NCBI GenBank assembly: GCA_963665215.2
Contig: CAXXWW010000008.1
Coordinates: 682,001 to 746,000, forward strand
Direction of reading: 5' to 3'
Source of the DNA: G963665215 sp963665215
GTDB taxonomy: Bacteria; Chloroflexota; Dehalococcoidia; Lucifugimonadales; CAUZJF01
DNA: 64,000 bases
Below, piece after piece: positions 1-8,907 of this stretch (within the stretch, counting starts at the first letter, position 1; each line of letters opens with the position of its first letter). The translations under genes were made by a program, and so were the position numbers. The notes under the pieces are model-generated. The model was not told the DNA's origin. It did no database searches and saw only the letters and a list, made by a program, of their open reading frames with translations.

Positions 1-402
1 CTCTTCGCCAAATACAGCTATCATGGCTTCATCACCGACCGGGACGGGGAGTTGCTCGAACTGGAGGCTGACCATCGCCGCCACGCCGAGATCGAGAATG
101 CCATACGCGACCTCAAGTACGGCGTCGGGCTGAACCATCTCCCCTCGGGCCGCTTCGCCGCCAACGGCGCCTGGTTGGCCGTCCAGACGATGGCCCACAA
201 CCTGGCCCGCTGGACGGCGCGGATCGGTCTGGGAGAGCGGATAGCCACCACCAAGACCCTCCGGCGGCGGTTCTTCTCCCTGGCCGGACGGCTCACCCGC
301 TCGGTACGCCGGTTGACCCTGCATCTTCCGGATCGCTGGCCTTGGGCTGAGAAGTTCAGCCGCGCCTTGGCCCGGCTGCGAGCCATTCCACTCCCGGCCT
401 GA
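1..402 (+). CDS. IS1380-like transposase, C-terminal part (cut by window start)
   Basis: The open frame runs into the window from the left edge and ends at 402, so only about 133 C-terminal residues are visible. The segment around HRRHAEIENAIRDLKYG, followed by a Phe-Ala-Ala-Asn stretch and a basic tail, matches the end of IS1380-group DDE transposases, where the last catalytic Glu lies in an E-x(n)-DLK context. The catalytic Asp residues would lie upstream of the window. It differs clearly from the IS1380-type gene at 39.3-40.6 kb, so it is a different subgroup. No terminal repeat was recognised downstream. Confidence 0.75.
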   Translation, partial: LFAKYSYHGFITDRDGELLELEADHRRHAEIENAIRDLKYGVGLNHLPSGRFAANGAWLAVQTMAHNLARWTARIGLGERIATTKTLRRRFFSLAGRLTRSVRRLTLHLPDRWPWAEKFSRALARLRAIPLPA

Positions 403-554
403 CGGCACCGTCGGCGACCGACCCACCCACCGGACAACCGAAGATCCCCGCAGACTCGTGCCAGCCCGGTCCGAGAGAGTTCCCTGCTGCGTATTCTCTC
501 GCCATCCCGCGCATCGCAGCTCCCGCAGACGGCCATAGGGGCCCCTGTGCGGCG

Positions 555-1160
555 ATGAAGACCGTCCGCCGACCTCCCTACCCCAAATGGAACCCAGGCT
601 ATTTCCCCTGTAGCTCCCTCACCCCCCTTCCGCTTTCCTCACGCCGTCCATCGGTGTCCTTCGGTGGATTCGGGCTAAGACTGCTACGACTGTATAGGGA
701 GACTAGCATTCGCCGCAACATTGAGGATATGGTAAAGCCCCTAAATGAACCTGGCATCGACAAATTCTCATTCCGCGAAAAAGGCCGTACCGTACAAGAA
801 GTCACTGAGAGTGATGTTCCTGCGTTTGCAGTACCTGATTCTAGGGAAAAAATAGTCGACGAAATGTCGAGACGTGCATTATCGATAGTCAGCGTGGTCT
901 TCAAGGAGGACAACAAGTGGAGGCTGTCTGACGGAAATAACGTATTCTCAGTAACTATCAGCGATGTGCAATTCTTGGAACAGATTGACGAAGGCGCAGT
1001 CTCGTTCTCCAAGAAAGATATATTGGTATGTGAAATGCGCACAGTCCAATGGAGAACCAACAGTGGCCTTTTGACGGAGTATGAAGTGGTTAAGATTATC
1101 GAACACCGTCAGGTGAGACAATTGCCACTGTTGATTGAGTTGATGGAGGAAGACCAATGA
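555..1160 (+). CDS. Uncharacterised protein, probably N-terminally truncated
   Basis: The product is 201 residues. The first 45 or so residues look non-coding in character (Pro/Ser/Arg-rich), and protein-like sequence begins near nucleotide 690 (around TSIRRNIEDM), so the true gene probably began further left and was cut, or starts at ATG 729. The C-terminal half (KWRLSDGNNVFSVTISD...FL...KDILVCEMRTVQW) resembles a conserved region of hypothetical proteins found in mobile regions, from memory and without a named function. The stop overlaps the next ORF by 4 nt (ATGA), suggesting translational coupling. Base composition is more AT-rich than the flanking transposases. Confidence 0.55.
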   Translation: MKTVRRPPYPKWNPGYFPCSSLTPLPLSSRRPSVSFGGFGLRLLRLYRETSIRRNIEDMVKPLNEPGIDKFSFREKGRTVQEVTESDVPAFAVPDSREKIVDEMSRRALSIVSVVFKEDNKWRLSDGNNVFSVTISDVQFLEQIDEGAVSFSKKDILVCEMRTVQWRTNSGLLTEYEVVKIIEHRQVRQLPLLIELMEEDQ

Positions 1161-1381
1161 CTCCGAATCAAGGGGGGGGACCGGCCCCAGGAGTACCTTA
1201 TGGCCCACTTGCAGGGGAAGGAGGTCGGTATATGCCTAAAGCCACCAAGAAGGCGGGGGACAATTGGCATCTGACCAAGAAGGCCTTTGAGCGGCTGTTG
1301 ACCAAGTCGGCCCAGCCTATACCGAAGAAGCCCGCTCCAGAAGCTGAACAAACATCGGTTCCGAGTCGCTCCGATGGTTGA
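1157..1381 (+). CDS. Small hypothetical protein coupled to the upstream gene
   Basis: This 74-residue ORF starts in an ATGA overlap with the preceding stop; an internal ATG at 1231 (MPKATKKAGDNWHLTKK) is an alternative start. The middle is Lys-rich and helical-looking. The last 20 or so codons read into the 3' end of the IS1595 transposase gene on the other strand, so the native C-terminus was probably replaced when that element inserted. No function is recognised. Confidence 0.4.
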   Translation: MTPNQGGGPAPGVPYGPLAGEGGRYMPKATKKAGDNWHLTKKAFERLLTKSAQPIPKKPAPEAEQTSVPSRSDG

Positions 1382-2174
1382 ACCTGTACACGTAGGCGTC
1401 TAGGTAGCCTTGCAGGTATTTGGGGCTGACCGCGTGGTTCACACCGTCAATCCCCCGCTTGACGTTGCTCCACATCCCTTCGATATTGTTGGTGTGGACC
1501 CGTCCGGCGACGTACTGCTTGGCCGAGTGCCGGACCGTATCGTGCATATAGCCCAGGCTGGAAAGCCGGTTGTAACTGAACATCTCGTCGGTGTAGACGG
1601 TCTGACCGGCTGGGACGTGCTCCAGAATCATGGGAAGCAAGGTCTTGGCCTTCACGTCGGGGACCACCTTGACCACGGCCTGCCCGCCGCGTTCCACCAT
1701 GCCAGCGACGATGGTCTTGCCGGCGGCTCCCCGGCCCCGCTTCCCTGGCCGCTTGCCCCCGATGTAGGTCTCGTCAACCTCGACCTCGCCGAAGAGGGTG
1801 ATACCATCCTGGGCCATGAGTTGGCGGATTTGCTTGAACATCCGCCATGCGGTCTTGTAGGTGACGCCGATCTCCCGTTCAAGCTGCTTGGCGGATATGC
1901 CCGTCCTGGTGGAAGCCATGAGGAACATGGCGTGGAACCAGGACCGGAGCGAAGTCGAGGACTTGTGGAAGATGGTGTCGGCGGTGGGGGAGACCTGGGA
2001 CCCGCAGAATTCGCAACTGTAGACCTTCCGGCCCGTGATGCGGTAGTGGGGAGTGACCTTCTGGCAGGTGAAGCAGGTGATGCCATCGGGCCAGCGGGCG
2101 GCTTTAAGGAAGTCCAAGCAGGCGTCATCGGTGGAGAATTGGACGTCAAACTCTTTGATTGTGTACTTCTTCAT
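1317..2174 (-). CDS. IS1595-family transposase
   Basis: The protein is 285 residues, the usual length. An N-terminal zinc ribbon has Cys pairs at about 34/37 and 54/57 (CFTC...CEFC). A helical region follows, then a DDE domain beginning at EVEVDETYIGGK and including VYTDEMFSY, HTNNIEGMWSNVKR and the YRFNHR motif near the end. These are hallmarks of the IS1595 (ISXO2-like) group. The start at MKKYTIKEFD is the first Met. The frame looks intact. Terminal inverted repeats could not be paired with confidence. The element's right side lies within about 40 bp of the point where the SWIM-type transposase gene stops, so it probably caused that truncation. Confidence 0.88.
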   Translation of the reverse strand: MKKYTIKEFDVQFSTDDACLDFLKAARWPDGITCFTCQKVTPHYRITGRKVYSCEFCGSQVSPTADTIFHKSSTSLRSWFHAMFLMASTRTGISAKQLEREIGVTYKTAWRMFKQIRQLMAQDGITLFGEVEVDETYIGGKRPGKRGRGAAGKTIVAGMVERGGQAVVKVVPDVKAKTLLPMILEHVPAGQTVYTDEMFSYNRLSSLGYMHDTVRHSAKQYVAGRVHTNNIEGMWSNVKRGIDGVNHAVSPKYLQGYLDAYVYRFNHRSDSEPMFVQLLERASSV

Positions 2175-2216
2175 GCACCTATGATATCAGATAGAGTACG
2201 TGACGTCAAGGGATAA

Positions 2217-3212
2217 TCACCTAAAGTAATGGTACATTCGGCCCCACGCGGTGTCTTCGGCCGTCGGGACGGTGTTGCTTTTGAACGGAATGAAGGGCAC
2301 CGCGTCGACCGACTCGGCGATGGCGGTGTTCCGATGGCTCAGGTAGGCTTTGTCGGCCGTGATCTCCGCCATCCTGAAGTGCCGGGCGGTTTCCTCTACC
2401 AGCGGCGCAAAGTAGGTCGTGTCATGGGCCTCCCATCCGCTGATATCCACGCTGGTCACGATGTGGGTCTTGACGCCGCACACCAGATGGACCTTGACCC
2501 ACTCGCGGTTGTCGATCTCCCGTCCGTGTTTCTTGTTGAACCATCGGATGAAGCGAGAGGTGGTGAAGCCGGACGAGTCGATGGCGAACTCGGTCTCGAT
2601 GGCCTTGAGGGGCATGCTACTCAGGGAGACCAGTTGCTTGAGCAGCGGCGTGAGCCTGGGGTCGGCTAGGTAGTTGGTGACCGAGTTGAAGTGCGGCGCG
2701 TTCGTGACCTGCCCGGACGCCTTGGCGGCCCGTAGGTCGCTGGTGAAGCGCCGCGACGAGAACCCCGTGTAGACCTTGTAGGCGCACGCGAAGAGCATGT
2801 CCGACAGCGGCAGGGTCGGCCGGCCGCGCCCCTGATAAGTGGTATCGGGGACGCTGCGGCACAGGTCGGAAAGCAGCTCCACGAAGCGCGCTTTCTCTTC
2901 CGTCTGGGCCGCGTTGTATGCGGGCCAGTCCTGCCCGTAGGTCGTCCGCTTGACTGCTGTGACTCGCATCGCTTCGGTCTCCGTGACCACCCCGTCCTCG
3001 TCGGTCTCGCGTTCTATCACGTATTCGACAGCCCACAGGTGCTTGCACTTGACCTGCCGCGTCTCGTGGTCGGGACACGAGCAACTGAAGCCCGGAATGA
3101 CCGTGTAGCGGTCGCCCTTCCGACCCTGTGACGGAACTATCCAGCTATCGTCTTTCCTGCGAATACTGGCCCTGGCTGCTATTTCCAATCCCCGCTGCTG
3201 CCGCGCTTCCAT
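2217..3212 (-). pseudogene. SWIM zinc-finger transposase, C-terminally truncated
   Basis: The 331-residue product has an N-terminal SWIM finger (CSC...H...CKHLWAVEYV, residues about 44-62) followed by an IS4/IS5-like DDE domain: FAIDSSGF supplies the first Asp, and the ITADKAYLS region the second. Full-length relatives continue past a MYHYF motif into a segment with the catalytic Glu (YHKRSNVE-type). Here the frame stops two residues after MYHYF, next to the IS1595 element, so the catalytic Glu is missing and the protein should be inactive. The SWIM finger probably contributes DNA binding; this is inferred from the domain. Confidence 0.75.
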
Positions 3213-3282
3213 TCGATATCTCCCTTTGAGTTGGTATATCTAGTATACCACACATTGGGGGGTGTGACAAGCGCGTTTCGTA

Positions 3283-3312
3283 TTGACAACCCCGTACAAC
3301 GTGCGGTACCCT
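3283..3312 (+). promoter_or_regulatory. Putative promoter, possibly leaderless transcript
   Basis: TTGACA at 3283-3288 is followed after 18 bp by TACCCT at 3307-3312. The predicted transcription start falls at or within a base or two of the ATG at 3319, and no Shine-Dalgarno is visible upstream of that ATG. This suggests a leaderless message. The -10 hexamer is a weak match. Confidence 0.4.
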
Positions 3313-3318
3313 AACGGC

Positions 3319-3552
3319 ATGAACGACGTGCAACTGAAACTGCGGGAGCTCAAGGAACGCGGCTGGACCGTACCGGCCATCGCGCGGGCCATTGGGATGT
3401 CGACCAGCGCGGTCGAGAAGTGGCTCGCGGGAGAGCGCACGCCGAGAGCTCAGAAGCTGCTGACTGCGGCGCTGGCTGACCTCGTACACCGGAAGCACAT
3501 CCCTAAGCGTCGAACGTATCAGCCCAAAGGGTCGGCCGGCGGCAACGTCTAG
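3319..3552 (+). CDS. Small helix-turn-helix protein
   Basis: This is a 77-residue protein starting MNDVQLKLRELKERGW. The segment TVPAIARAIGMSTSAVEKWLAGERTPR (residues about 15-41) is a clear helix-turn-helix of the XRE/Cro or resolvase-like type. The tail is basic. The longer frame beginning at 3283 would start inside the predicted -35 box, so the ATG at 3319 is preferred. It is divergent from the SWIM transposase gene and may be a transcriptional regulator or a remnant of the same mobile region; its target is unknown. Confidence 0.6.
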   Translation: MNDVQLKLRELKERGWTVPAIARAIGMSTSAVEKWLAGERTPRAQKLLTAALADLVHRKHIPKRRTYQPKGSAGGNV

Positions 3553-3768
3553 CGCCACCGGCCCCGGCCTCGGATCTCTAATTCTCGGGCACCTCTCTGG
3601 CCGACCTTGACAGAGACGGAGAGCACAGAAGACAATCGGTAGAGTTCACACAACTCGGCCGAATGGCGGGACAAGAGACCGAGTTCTCATCATCCAAGAC
3701 AGGACGGGCTAGTTCTTGGCTGTCTGGCAGCTCTGAAGAGGCTCTCTGTCAATCAGCAGGGAGTCTCC

Positions 3769-4251
3769 ATGACGTGTAACGTCGAGCGGTATCTCCCCGA
3801 CGATGACAGTGAGGTGCCCAGTATCGAAAGATTGGTCCACCAACCTCACCTAGAGGCGATCGTATTGTCGCCAGGGTCACAACGAACCCGACACCGCTTT
3901 CGACCTCCAAACAACGTGAAGCTGGAGGTGTTTGGACGACAAGGGTTAACCATGTGGCTGATCGGCTACAGTAATTCAGGGGGTGATGTAGCCATCGAAT
4001 TGAAGCACCAAGACCGCACACTACGAAAGCTACATACCCATGACGGCCATCACAACCCTGACAGGAAATTGGTTGAGGGAGCTCATATGCACTTTCCATC
4101 GCGGAAATACCCGTTATCACAGAACGGGTACTCGTATGCCTACGGATTGGAAACCACGATAGAATCGTTGGTGGACGGGCTACTGTATTTTTGCGACAGG
4201 ATGGATATTTCCATCCTAAACGGGATTCAAACTTATCTAGGTGATAGATGA
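3769..4251 (+). CDS. Hypothetical protein, His-rich; first gene of a two-gene cassette
   Basis: The product is 160 residues with an ATG preceded by CAGGGAG at good spacing. A central conserved-looking block reads THDGHHNPDRKLVEGAHMHFPSRKYPL (residues about 94-120), dense in His with HHNPD and HMHF motifs. This recalls, without clear homology, small toxin families that carry HH/HxH cores (DUF6978- or TumE/DUF6516-like). The C-terminal part is helical (ESLVDGLLYFCDRMDI). Its stop overlaps the next start by one base (TGATG), so the two are almost certainly co-translated. Codon and base usage is more AT-rich than the host-like genes, suggesting transfer. No membrane segment or signal peptide is seen. 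Confidence 0.65.
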   Translation: MTCNVERYLPDDDSEVPSIERLVHQPHLEAIVLSPGSQRTRHRFRPPNNVKLEVFGRQGLTMWLIGYSNSGGDVAIELKHQDRTLRKLHTHDGHHNPDRKLVEGAHMHFPSRKYPLSQNGYSYAYGLETTIESLVDGLLYFCDRMDISILNGIQTYLGDR

Positions 4252-5162
4252 TGACCAATGAAAGAATCCCCGTAGAGTTACGGCGTGTCGTGTCGGAGGC
4301 GTTCGACTGTGGAGTGGCTCTTACTACGGTCGGCGAGAATCGATGGGAATTCAAGGCTCCATTCGGCGATCAACATGGCGATCCACTGTCGTTCTCCATT
4401 GGATACCACGACAATCAAGTAACGGTGAATGACAAAGGTGCGGTGGCAGGCCTCCTATTTTCGTTGGGTCAAGATGAGGACGATACACCTGGAATAAAGC
4501 TGCTGTCGGCATTGGCACGAAGCAACAATCTAGTAGTTGACTACGATTTCGGTCTAGTACGCACGAGTTGTCCATTGAACGAACTTTTCGACACACTGCC
4601 GACTTTTGCTAGAGTCGTGCTAACGCTGCTGACTGCCTCGCCACACTTGGAAAGGCGACAATCGAGAAGTCGGACGCTTGGACGACGGCTTAGTAGTCGC
4701 ATAAAGGCCCACTACGAAAAGGAAGGGATCGACCGATACGTAGAACGGACAAGTCATATCCCCGGAGTGGCTGTCCAACAGTGGCCAGCAGACTTCCATT
4801 GGAAACTGGCAGTTGGACGTCGACATCAGAATGTATTCACTCTCGCTGCGGATCTGGACATCAAGAACCCTCTCGTAAAGGCCCATCGAGTCTCAAGTCT
4901 CGCGTTGGACACACGGTACTTACGACCTGATGACGAACTCAGAGTCGTGATTAACACGGGAGAGAATAACGACGGGGCTTGTCAGGCTGCCAAATTGATC
5001 CGTGAGCATAGTCCCGATCTGAAGTATACCGTTTACGACTTTGATGACGATCGTCAACGTGGCTCGTTTCTTGAACGTGCCGTGATGGAACTAACGAGTG
5101 AAAGGGCGCGAGAATGGCGGGGGATACTGAGTAGAGTGGCTGAGGAGGCTTATGCCAGTTGA
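4251..5162 (+). CDS. DUF1828/DUF1829-like protein; second gene of the cassette
   Basis: The product is 303 residues. The ATG at 4251 sits 6 nt after AGGTGA; an ATG one codon earlier is possible. Residues about 15-105 (WEFKAPFGDQHGDPLSFSIG..., then VTVNDKGAVAGLLFSLG) look like the DUF1828 layout of a short beta region ending in an 'x-D-x-G' turn followed by helices. The C-terminal part (about 140-300) has a beta-rich LAADLDIKNPL segment and could be DUF1829-like. Proteins of this type are often paired with small genes in defence or toxin-antitoxin-like loci (from memory). It may be the antitoxin or effector partner of the upstream gene. The family assignment is moderate and the function is inferred. 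Confidence 0.6.
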   Translation: MTNERIPVELRRVVSEAFDCGVALTTVGENRWEFKAPFGDQHGDPLSFSIGYHDNQVTVNDKGAVAGLLFSLGQDEDDTPGIKLLSALARSNNLVVDYDFGLVRTSCPLNELFDTLPTFARVVLTLLTASPHLERRQSRSRTLGRRLSSRIKAHYEKEGIDRYVERTSHIPGVAVQQWPADFHWKLAVGRRHQNVFTLAADLDIKNPLVKAHRVSSLALDTRYLRPDDELRVVINTGENNDGACQAAKLIREHSPDLKYTVYDFDDDRQRGSFLERAVMELTSERAREWRGILSRVAEEAYAS

Positions 5163-5441
5163 ACGCCGGGTTTGAACCTTGGCGCAGACGGCGCTATGAT
5201 TGGAGCATCTTCAGGACAGCGGAGGGCGCGGGGAGTTCCCGAGTTCCTGTGCCCACACTGCGCCAATGCGAAGCAGGACATTCAGGGCCAAGGCAGGGCG
5301 AACCGTCGTCGCCCTAACGTATCCAGGCATAGCCGACCGGACAAAGCCAGCAACCGATCCCACGAACTTGGTCGATAGAGCGCTCCGATAACGGCCCGAT
5401 CTTTTTTTGTGCAGGAACCTGAGTTTTTGTGCAGACGCGCT

Positions 5442-6641
5442 TTATTGTGCAAAGCCGGGTGCCCCCACCAATCCGCTTAGCAGGCCACACCCGACAGACA
5501 CCGAGCCCGACACCTGGTAGGTCTGCTTGCTACTCTCGAAGCGGGTGACCACCGGCAGCAGGCCCAGGCCTGCCACCTCATCGCAGTCGTCCTCGACACG
5601 GTCAGGGTCCAGGATTCGGCGCCCCAGCATCTGGTAACCGCCACATATACCTATGAACGCAGCGCCCTCTCTGGCCAACCGCTCAAGCTCCACGGCCAGC
5701 CCGCTATCGCGGAGTTGGCGCAGGTCGGCAACGGTGGTCTTGGTGCCGGGTATGATCACCAGGTCCGGTGAGCCCAGCTCATTTCGCGTGCGGACGTAGC
5801 GGAGTCCCACCCCCGGCTCACGGGCCAGCGGGTCGAAGTCATCGAAGTTGGCGATGTGCGGAAGAGCAACGACGACCACGTCGAGCACGGCGCCGGCTGA
5901 ATCGGCAATGTAGGGTCGCCCCGCCGGAGAGTCCTCCTCGGGCACGTATATGTCCCTGAAGTATGGCACCACGCCCAGCACGGGCACCCCGGTAAGGGTC
6001 TCCAGGTCGCGTAAGCCAGGGCGCAGTATGGAGACGTCGCCTCGAAACTTGTTTATCACGGTGCCCCGCACCAGCTCCCTCTCCTCCGGCGAAAGGAGCA
6101 TCATGGTGCCGTAGAGTGAGGCGAAGACTCCGCCCCTGTCGATATCGCCGACGAGCAGCACGGGCGCCCCGACGTAAAGGGCCACCTCCATGTTCACGAT
6201 GTCTCCCCGCCTGAGGTTGATCTCGGCCGGGCTCCCCGCGCCCTCGATGACCACCACCTCGAACTCGGAGCGCACCTTGTCAAGAGACTCCGTAACGATC
6301 TCCCAGAGGTCCTCCTTGCGCTTGTTGAAGTTGCGTGACTCGAGCCGGCCCTTGGGCCTGCCTAGTACGATGAGCTGGGACCGATAGTCGACCTCGGGCT
6401 TGAGCAGTATGGGGTTCATCTCTGCAGTCGGCACGACCATCGCGGCCTCCGCCTGCACCGCCTGGGCACGGCCGATCTCTGCCCCATCAGGGGTGACATA
6501 GGAGTTGAGGGACATGTTCTGGGCCTTGAAGGGTGCGACGGAGTAGCCGTCCTGCCGCAGGATGCGGCACAGCGCGGTAACCAGCACGCTCTTGCCTACA
6601 GATGACCCGGTGCCCTGCACCATGATCGTTTTTGCCTTCAT
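5442..6641 (-). CDS. cobQ: Cobyric acid synthase CobQ, C-terminally truncated
   Basis: CobQ amidates the b, d, e and g side chains of adenosylcobyrinic acid diamide using glutamine and ATP. Visible features are the P-loop GTGSSVGKS (residues about 11-19), the AQNMSLNS and AEMNPILLKP motifs, VVVIEGAGSPAEIN, and a GATase domain with the nucleophile Cys333 in GICGGYQMLG. The family is usually near 490 residues; this one ends at 399. The GYEIHMG-type segment and the glutaminase His/Glu that follow are absent. The last codons lie in a motif (GGCTTTGCACAA) that recurs at 28.1 kb, so a repeat-associated rearrangement may have removed the 3' end. Glutaminase activity is probably lost. It lies downstream of plsY on the same strand and 3 kb from a cobalamin importer. 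Confidence 0.88.
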   Translation of the reverse strand: MKAKTIMVQGTGSSVGKSVLVTALCRILRQDGYSVAPFKAQNMSLNSYVTPDGAEIGRAQAVQAEAAMVVPTAEMNPILLKPEVDYRSQLIVLGRPKGRLESRNFNKRKEDLWEIVTESLDKVRSEFEVVVIEGAGSPAEINLRRGDIVNMEVALYVGAPVLLVGDIDRGGVFASLYGTMMLLSPEERELVRGTVINKFRGDVSILRPGLRDLETLTGVPVLGVVPYFRDIYVPEEDSPAGRPYIADSAGAVLDVVVVALPHIANFDDFDPLAREPGVGLRYVRTRNELGSPDLVIIPGTKTTVADLRQLRDSGLAVELERLAREGAAFIGICGGYQMLGRRILDPDRVEDDCDEVAGLGLLPVVTRFESSKQTYQVSGSVSVGCGLLSGLVGAPGFAQ

Positions 6642-6939
6642 TGTTCCAGGCCCTGATTCCGGTCGTCCTCCTCACCGCCGTGCCGGGGGTATCGGGGGTG
6701 TTGCAATACCTCCGCCAAGGACCCCTTTAGGACGAAATGCCAGCCGCGTCAGAACTCCTGCGAGGGGGCCTTCTCGACACAGTTGTCGTCGCCATCACTC
6801 CACGTCGAACAGGCCCCATACCCCTTTCGCTCGCACGGACGCCAGTACCTCCCTGTAGGCCAGCGCAAAGTGCGTGGCGACGACCACGGCCGACAGGGCA
6901 AGGCAAAGGCTGATCTGAGTCGCGCCCTGCTCCGTGTAG

Positions 6940-8307
6940 GAGGTTACGTCAATAGGTGTGTAAACGACATCAGGCGGCGACCTTCTCAGCCGTTGATTCA
7001 ATGGCGATTCCATCCGCATACTGTGCACCGAGATAGACGTCTTCGATCAACTCAGGGGCCTTCAGACGCCTGAAGCGCTGTTCGGCGACCATCAACATTT
7101 TCCAGATCACCGCTATCGCCCGATCGACCCTCTTGTAGCGCTTGGCGGCATCGGTCCGAAGCCTGAGGGCCGCGAAGGGTGATTCTACCGGGTTCGTCGT
7201 GCGAAGGTGCCCCCAGTGCTCCTTTGGGAAGTCATAGAAGGTGACCATGCGGTCCCAGTCCCGCTCCAAGGCCTCTGAGGCCGCCTCGTAGGAATGGTCG
7301 CCGCACCACCTGGTGAACACCGTCCTGAGCCGCTCAGCCTCTGTCCGAGTCGGCGCGTAGGGGATAGTACGCAGCATGAGCTTGGCCTGGTCCTGTTGTC
7401 GCTTTGGAAGCTTGGCGAGCACGTTTACGATCTTGTGGTTCCAGCAGCGTTGCTCTGCCGCCTGCGGATAGACGTTGCGCAGAGCTCCCCAGATGCCCAG
7501 GTGTCCGTCTCCAACCACCAGCCTCGGGCAGCTCAAGCCCCGGCGCTTGATGTCCCTGAGCACCTCGGACCAGTTCTCTGTGGACTCCCTGTATCCGGGA
7601 ACAGCGCTCACCACCACCTTGCTCCCGTCGCTCAGGGCCGCCATCACCACCAGTACCGCCGCCTTCTCCTTCTCAAGACCAGCCTTGACGTAGACTCCAT
7701 CCACCCACATGTAGACCACTTCCAGGTCATCGAGGGGCCGGCTGCGCCATTGGGCAAGCTCATCGTTCCACTTATCCTTCAACCGGGCCACCGTGCTCGC
7801 CGATACCGGTGCGTCCTCTCCCAGCAGCCCCCGCAAAGCCAGATCGAAGTCGCCTTCGGATAGACCGTGCAGGTACAGCTCGGGGATCAACTCAGCAACC
7901 TTCCCGGTCCTGTTGACGAACAGCGGCAGCAGCCGGCTCTCGAACTGCTCCTCGGTATCGCGGACTCGCGGCCGCCTCAGCTGTATCGTTCCCGAACTCA
8001 GCGTAAGCCTCCGGGCTCTGCCGTATCCGTTCCGATAGCCGGTATCTGAGTCCGAGTCGGATCTGAGCGCCGACTTCGCCCTTCCCAGAAACGCCGTCAC
8101 CTCCTCCTCCAGCAACTCCTGGATCAGCCTCTGGACCTGGCTTCGCACCCAATCCTCCAACTGCTCCCACTCCGGCCTTGACTCCGACCTACTCTCAGTG
8201 CTTTCCTTCCTCATGGGCGGTCTATCTCCTCTCTTGGGCCTCGAGCCCGTGTTGTTCAGAGAGAGGGTACACCGCCTGACTGTTTACACACTTTTTGAAG
8301 ATACCTC
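6940..8307 (-). mobile_element. IS256-family element, copy 1, inside plsY
   Basis: The element is 1368 bp. It has imperfect terminal inverted repeats of about 26 bp that begin GAGGT and share GTGTGTAAAC at their inner end. It is flanked by a perfect 8-bp target duplication, CCGTGTAG, at 6932-6939 and 8308-8315. It carries one transposase gene. Confidence 0.95.
6970..8214 (-). CDS. IS256-family transposase, copy 1
   Basis: The protein is 414 residues and belongs to the mutator-type DDE group. Candidate catalytic residues are Asp172 (VYMWVDGVYVK), Asp236 (LVVGDGHLGIWG) and Glu344 (RTTNPVESPF). An N-terminal DNA-binding region includes GYRNGYGRARR. The gene is intact. It differs from the other three copies by Gly instead of Arg at residue 104 (NRTGKV versus NRTRKV). 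It is transcribed in the same direction as the interrupted plsY. Confidence 0.96.
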   Translation of the reverse strand: MRKESTESRSESRPEWEQLEDWVRSQVQRLIQELLEEEVTAFLGRAKSALRSDSDSDTGYRNGYGRARRLTLSSGTIQLRRPRVRDTEEQFESRLLPLFVNRTGKVAELIPELYLHGLSEGDFDLALRGLLGEDAPVSASTVARLKDKWNDELAQWRSRPLDDLEVVYMWVDGVYVKAGLEKEKAAVLVVMAALSDGSKVVVSAVPGYRESTENWSEVLRDIKRRGLSCPRLVVGDGHLGIWGALRNVYPQAAEQRCWNHKIVNVLAKLPKRQQDQAKLMLRTIPYAPTRTEAERLRTVFTRWCGDHSYEAASEALERDWDRMVTFYDFPKEHWGHLRTTNPVESPFAALRLRTDAAKRYKRVDRAIAVIWKMLMVAEQRFRRLKAPELIEDVYLGAQYADGIAIESTAEKVAA

Positions 8308-8907
8308 CCGTGTAGACGGTGAAGACGTTTATGGCGACAACGCCGACCGAGATACCGAAAATGACGTTTCGAGTGGCGAGGCCGAATGCCAGGGCGAGTG
8401 CCGCCGAAAGCATGGTCAACAGGGGCAGAACGGCCAGCGAGAGGCCGAAGATGGTGGCGACCCCCTTACCGCCCCGGAATCCCAGGAACACGGGCCAGTT
8501 ATGGCCGATGAGAACGGCCATGGCCCCGGCAAACATTGCGTAGTCGCCCAGGTCCAGTACCAGGACGACCAGGATGACCGCGGCCCCCTTGAACGCGTCC
8601 ACCGCCAGAACCGCAATCCCCGCCCAGCTCCCGACCTCACGGAAGACATTTACCGCGCCCGGGTTTCGACTCCCTACCGTCCGGATGTCGATCCCACTGA
8701 CCATGCGGGTCAGGAGATAGGCGGTGGACACCGAGCCCGCGAGGTAGGCCGCCAGGGCCACGGCTACTCCCGTCATGAAGACGTCCATTGGCGCAGCCTA
8801 TGGGTGTAATCGGCCGCCGGGGCCTGGAGGCCCTCCTGGTCAGGGCCCGCCCGGCGCGGAGGCCATAGCACCGGAGCCGGCGCGCCGATGGTGGGCTCGG
8901 GGGTGGC

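Larger units (their letters stand above)
6795..8788 (-). pseudogene. plsY: Glycerol-3-phosphate acyltransferase PlsY, interrupted by IS256
   Basis: PlsY transfers acyl groups from acyl phosphate to glycerol-3-phosphate in the membrane. The N-terminal piece (8788 down to 8308) carries the motifs YLLTRMVSGIDIRTVGSRNPGAVNVFR, DAFKGA and GHNWPVFLGFRGGKGVAT. The C-terminal piece (6931 down to 6795) encodes the last hydrophobic helix and a tail ending GLFDVE. Removing the 1368-bp IS256 copy and one 8-bp duplication joins the halves in frame as a 205-residue protein, normal for PlsY. The insertion follows the VFTVYT segment and removes the final membrane segment. The event looks recent because both halves are undamaged. 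Confidence 0.9.

Noticed and set aside
5172..5378. Short plus-strand frames between the cassette and cobQ
   Set aside because: Composition is not protein-like and there is no good start; left as intergenic.
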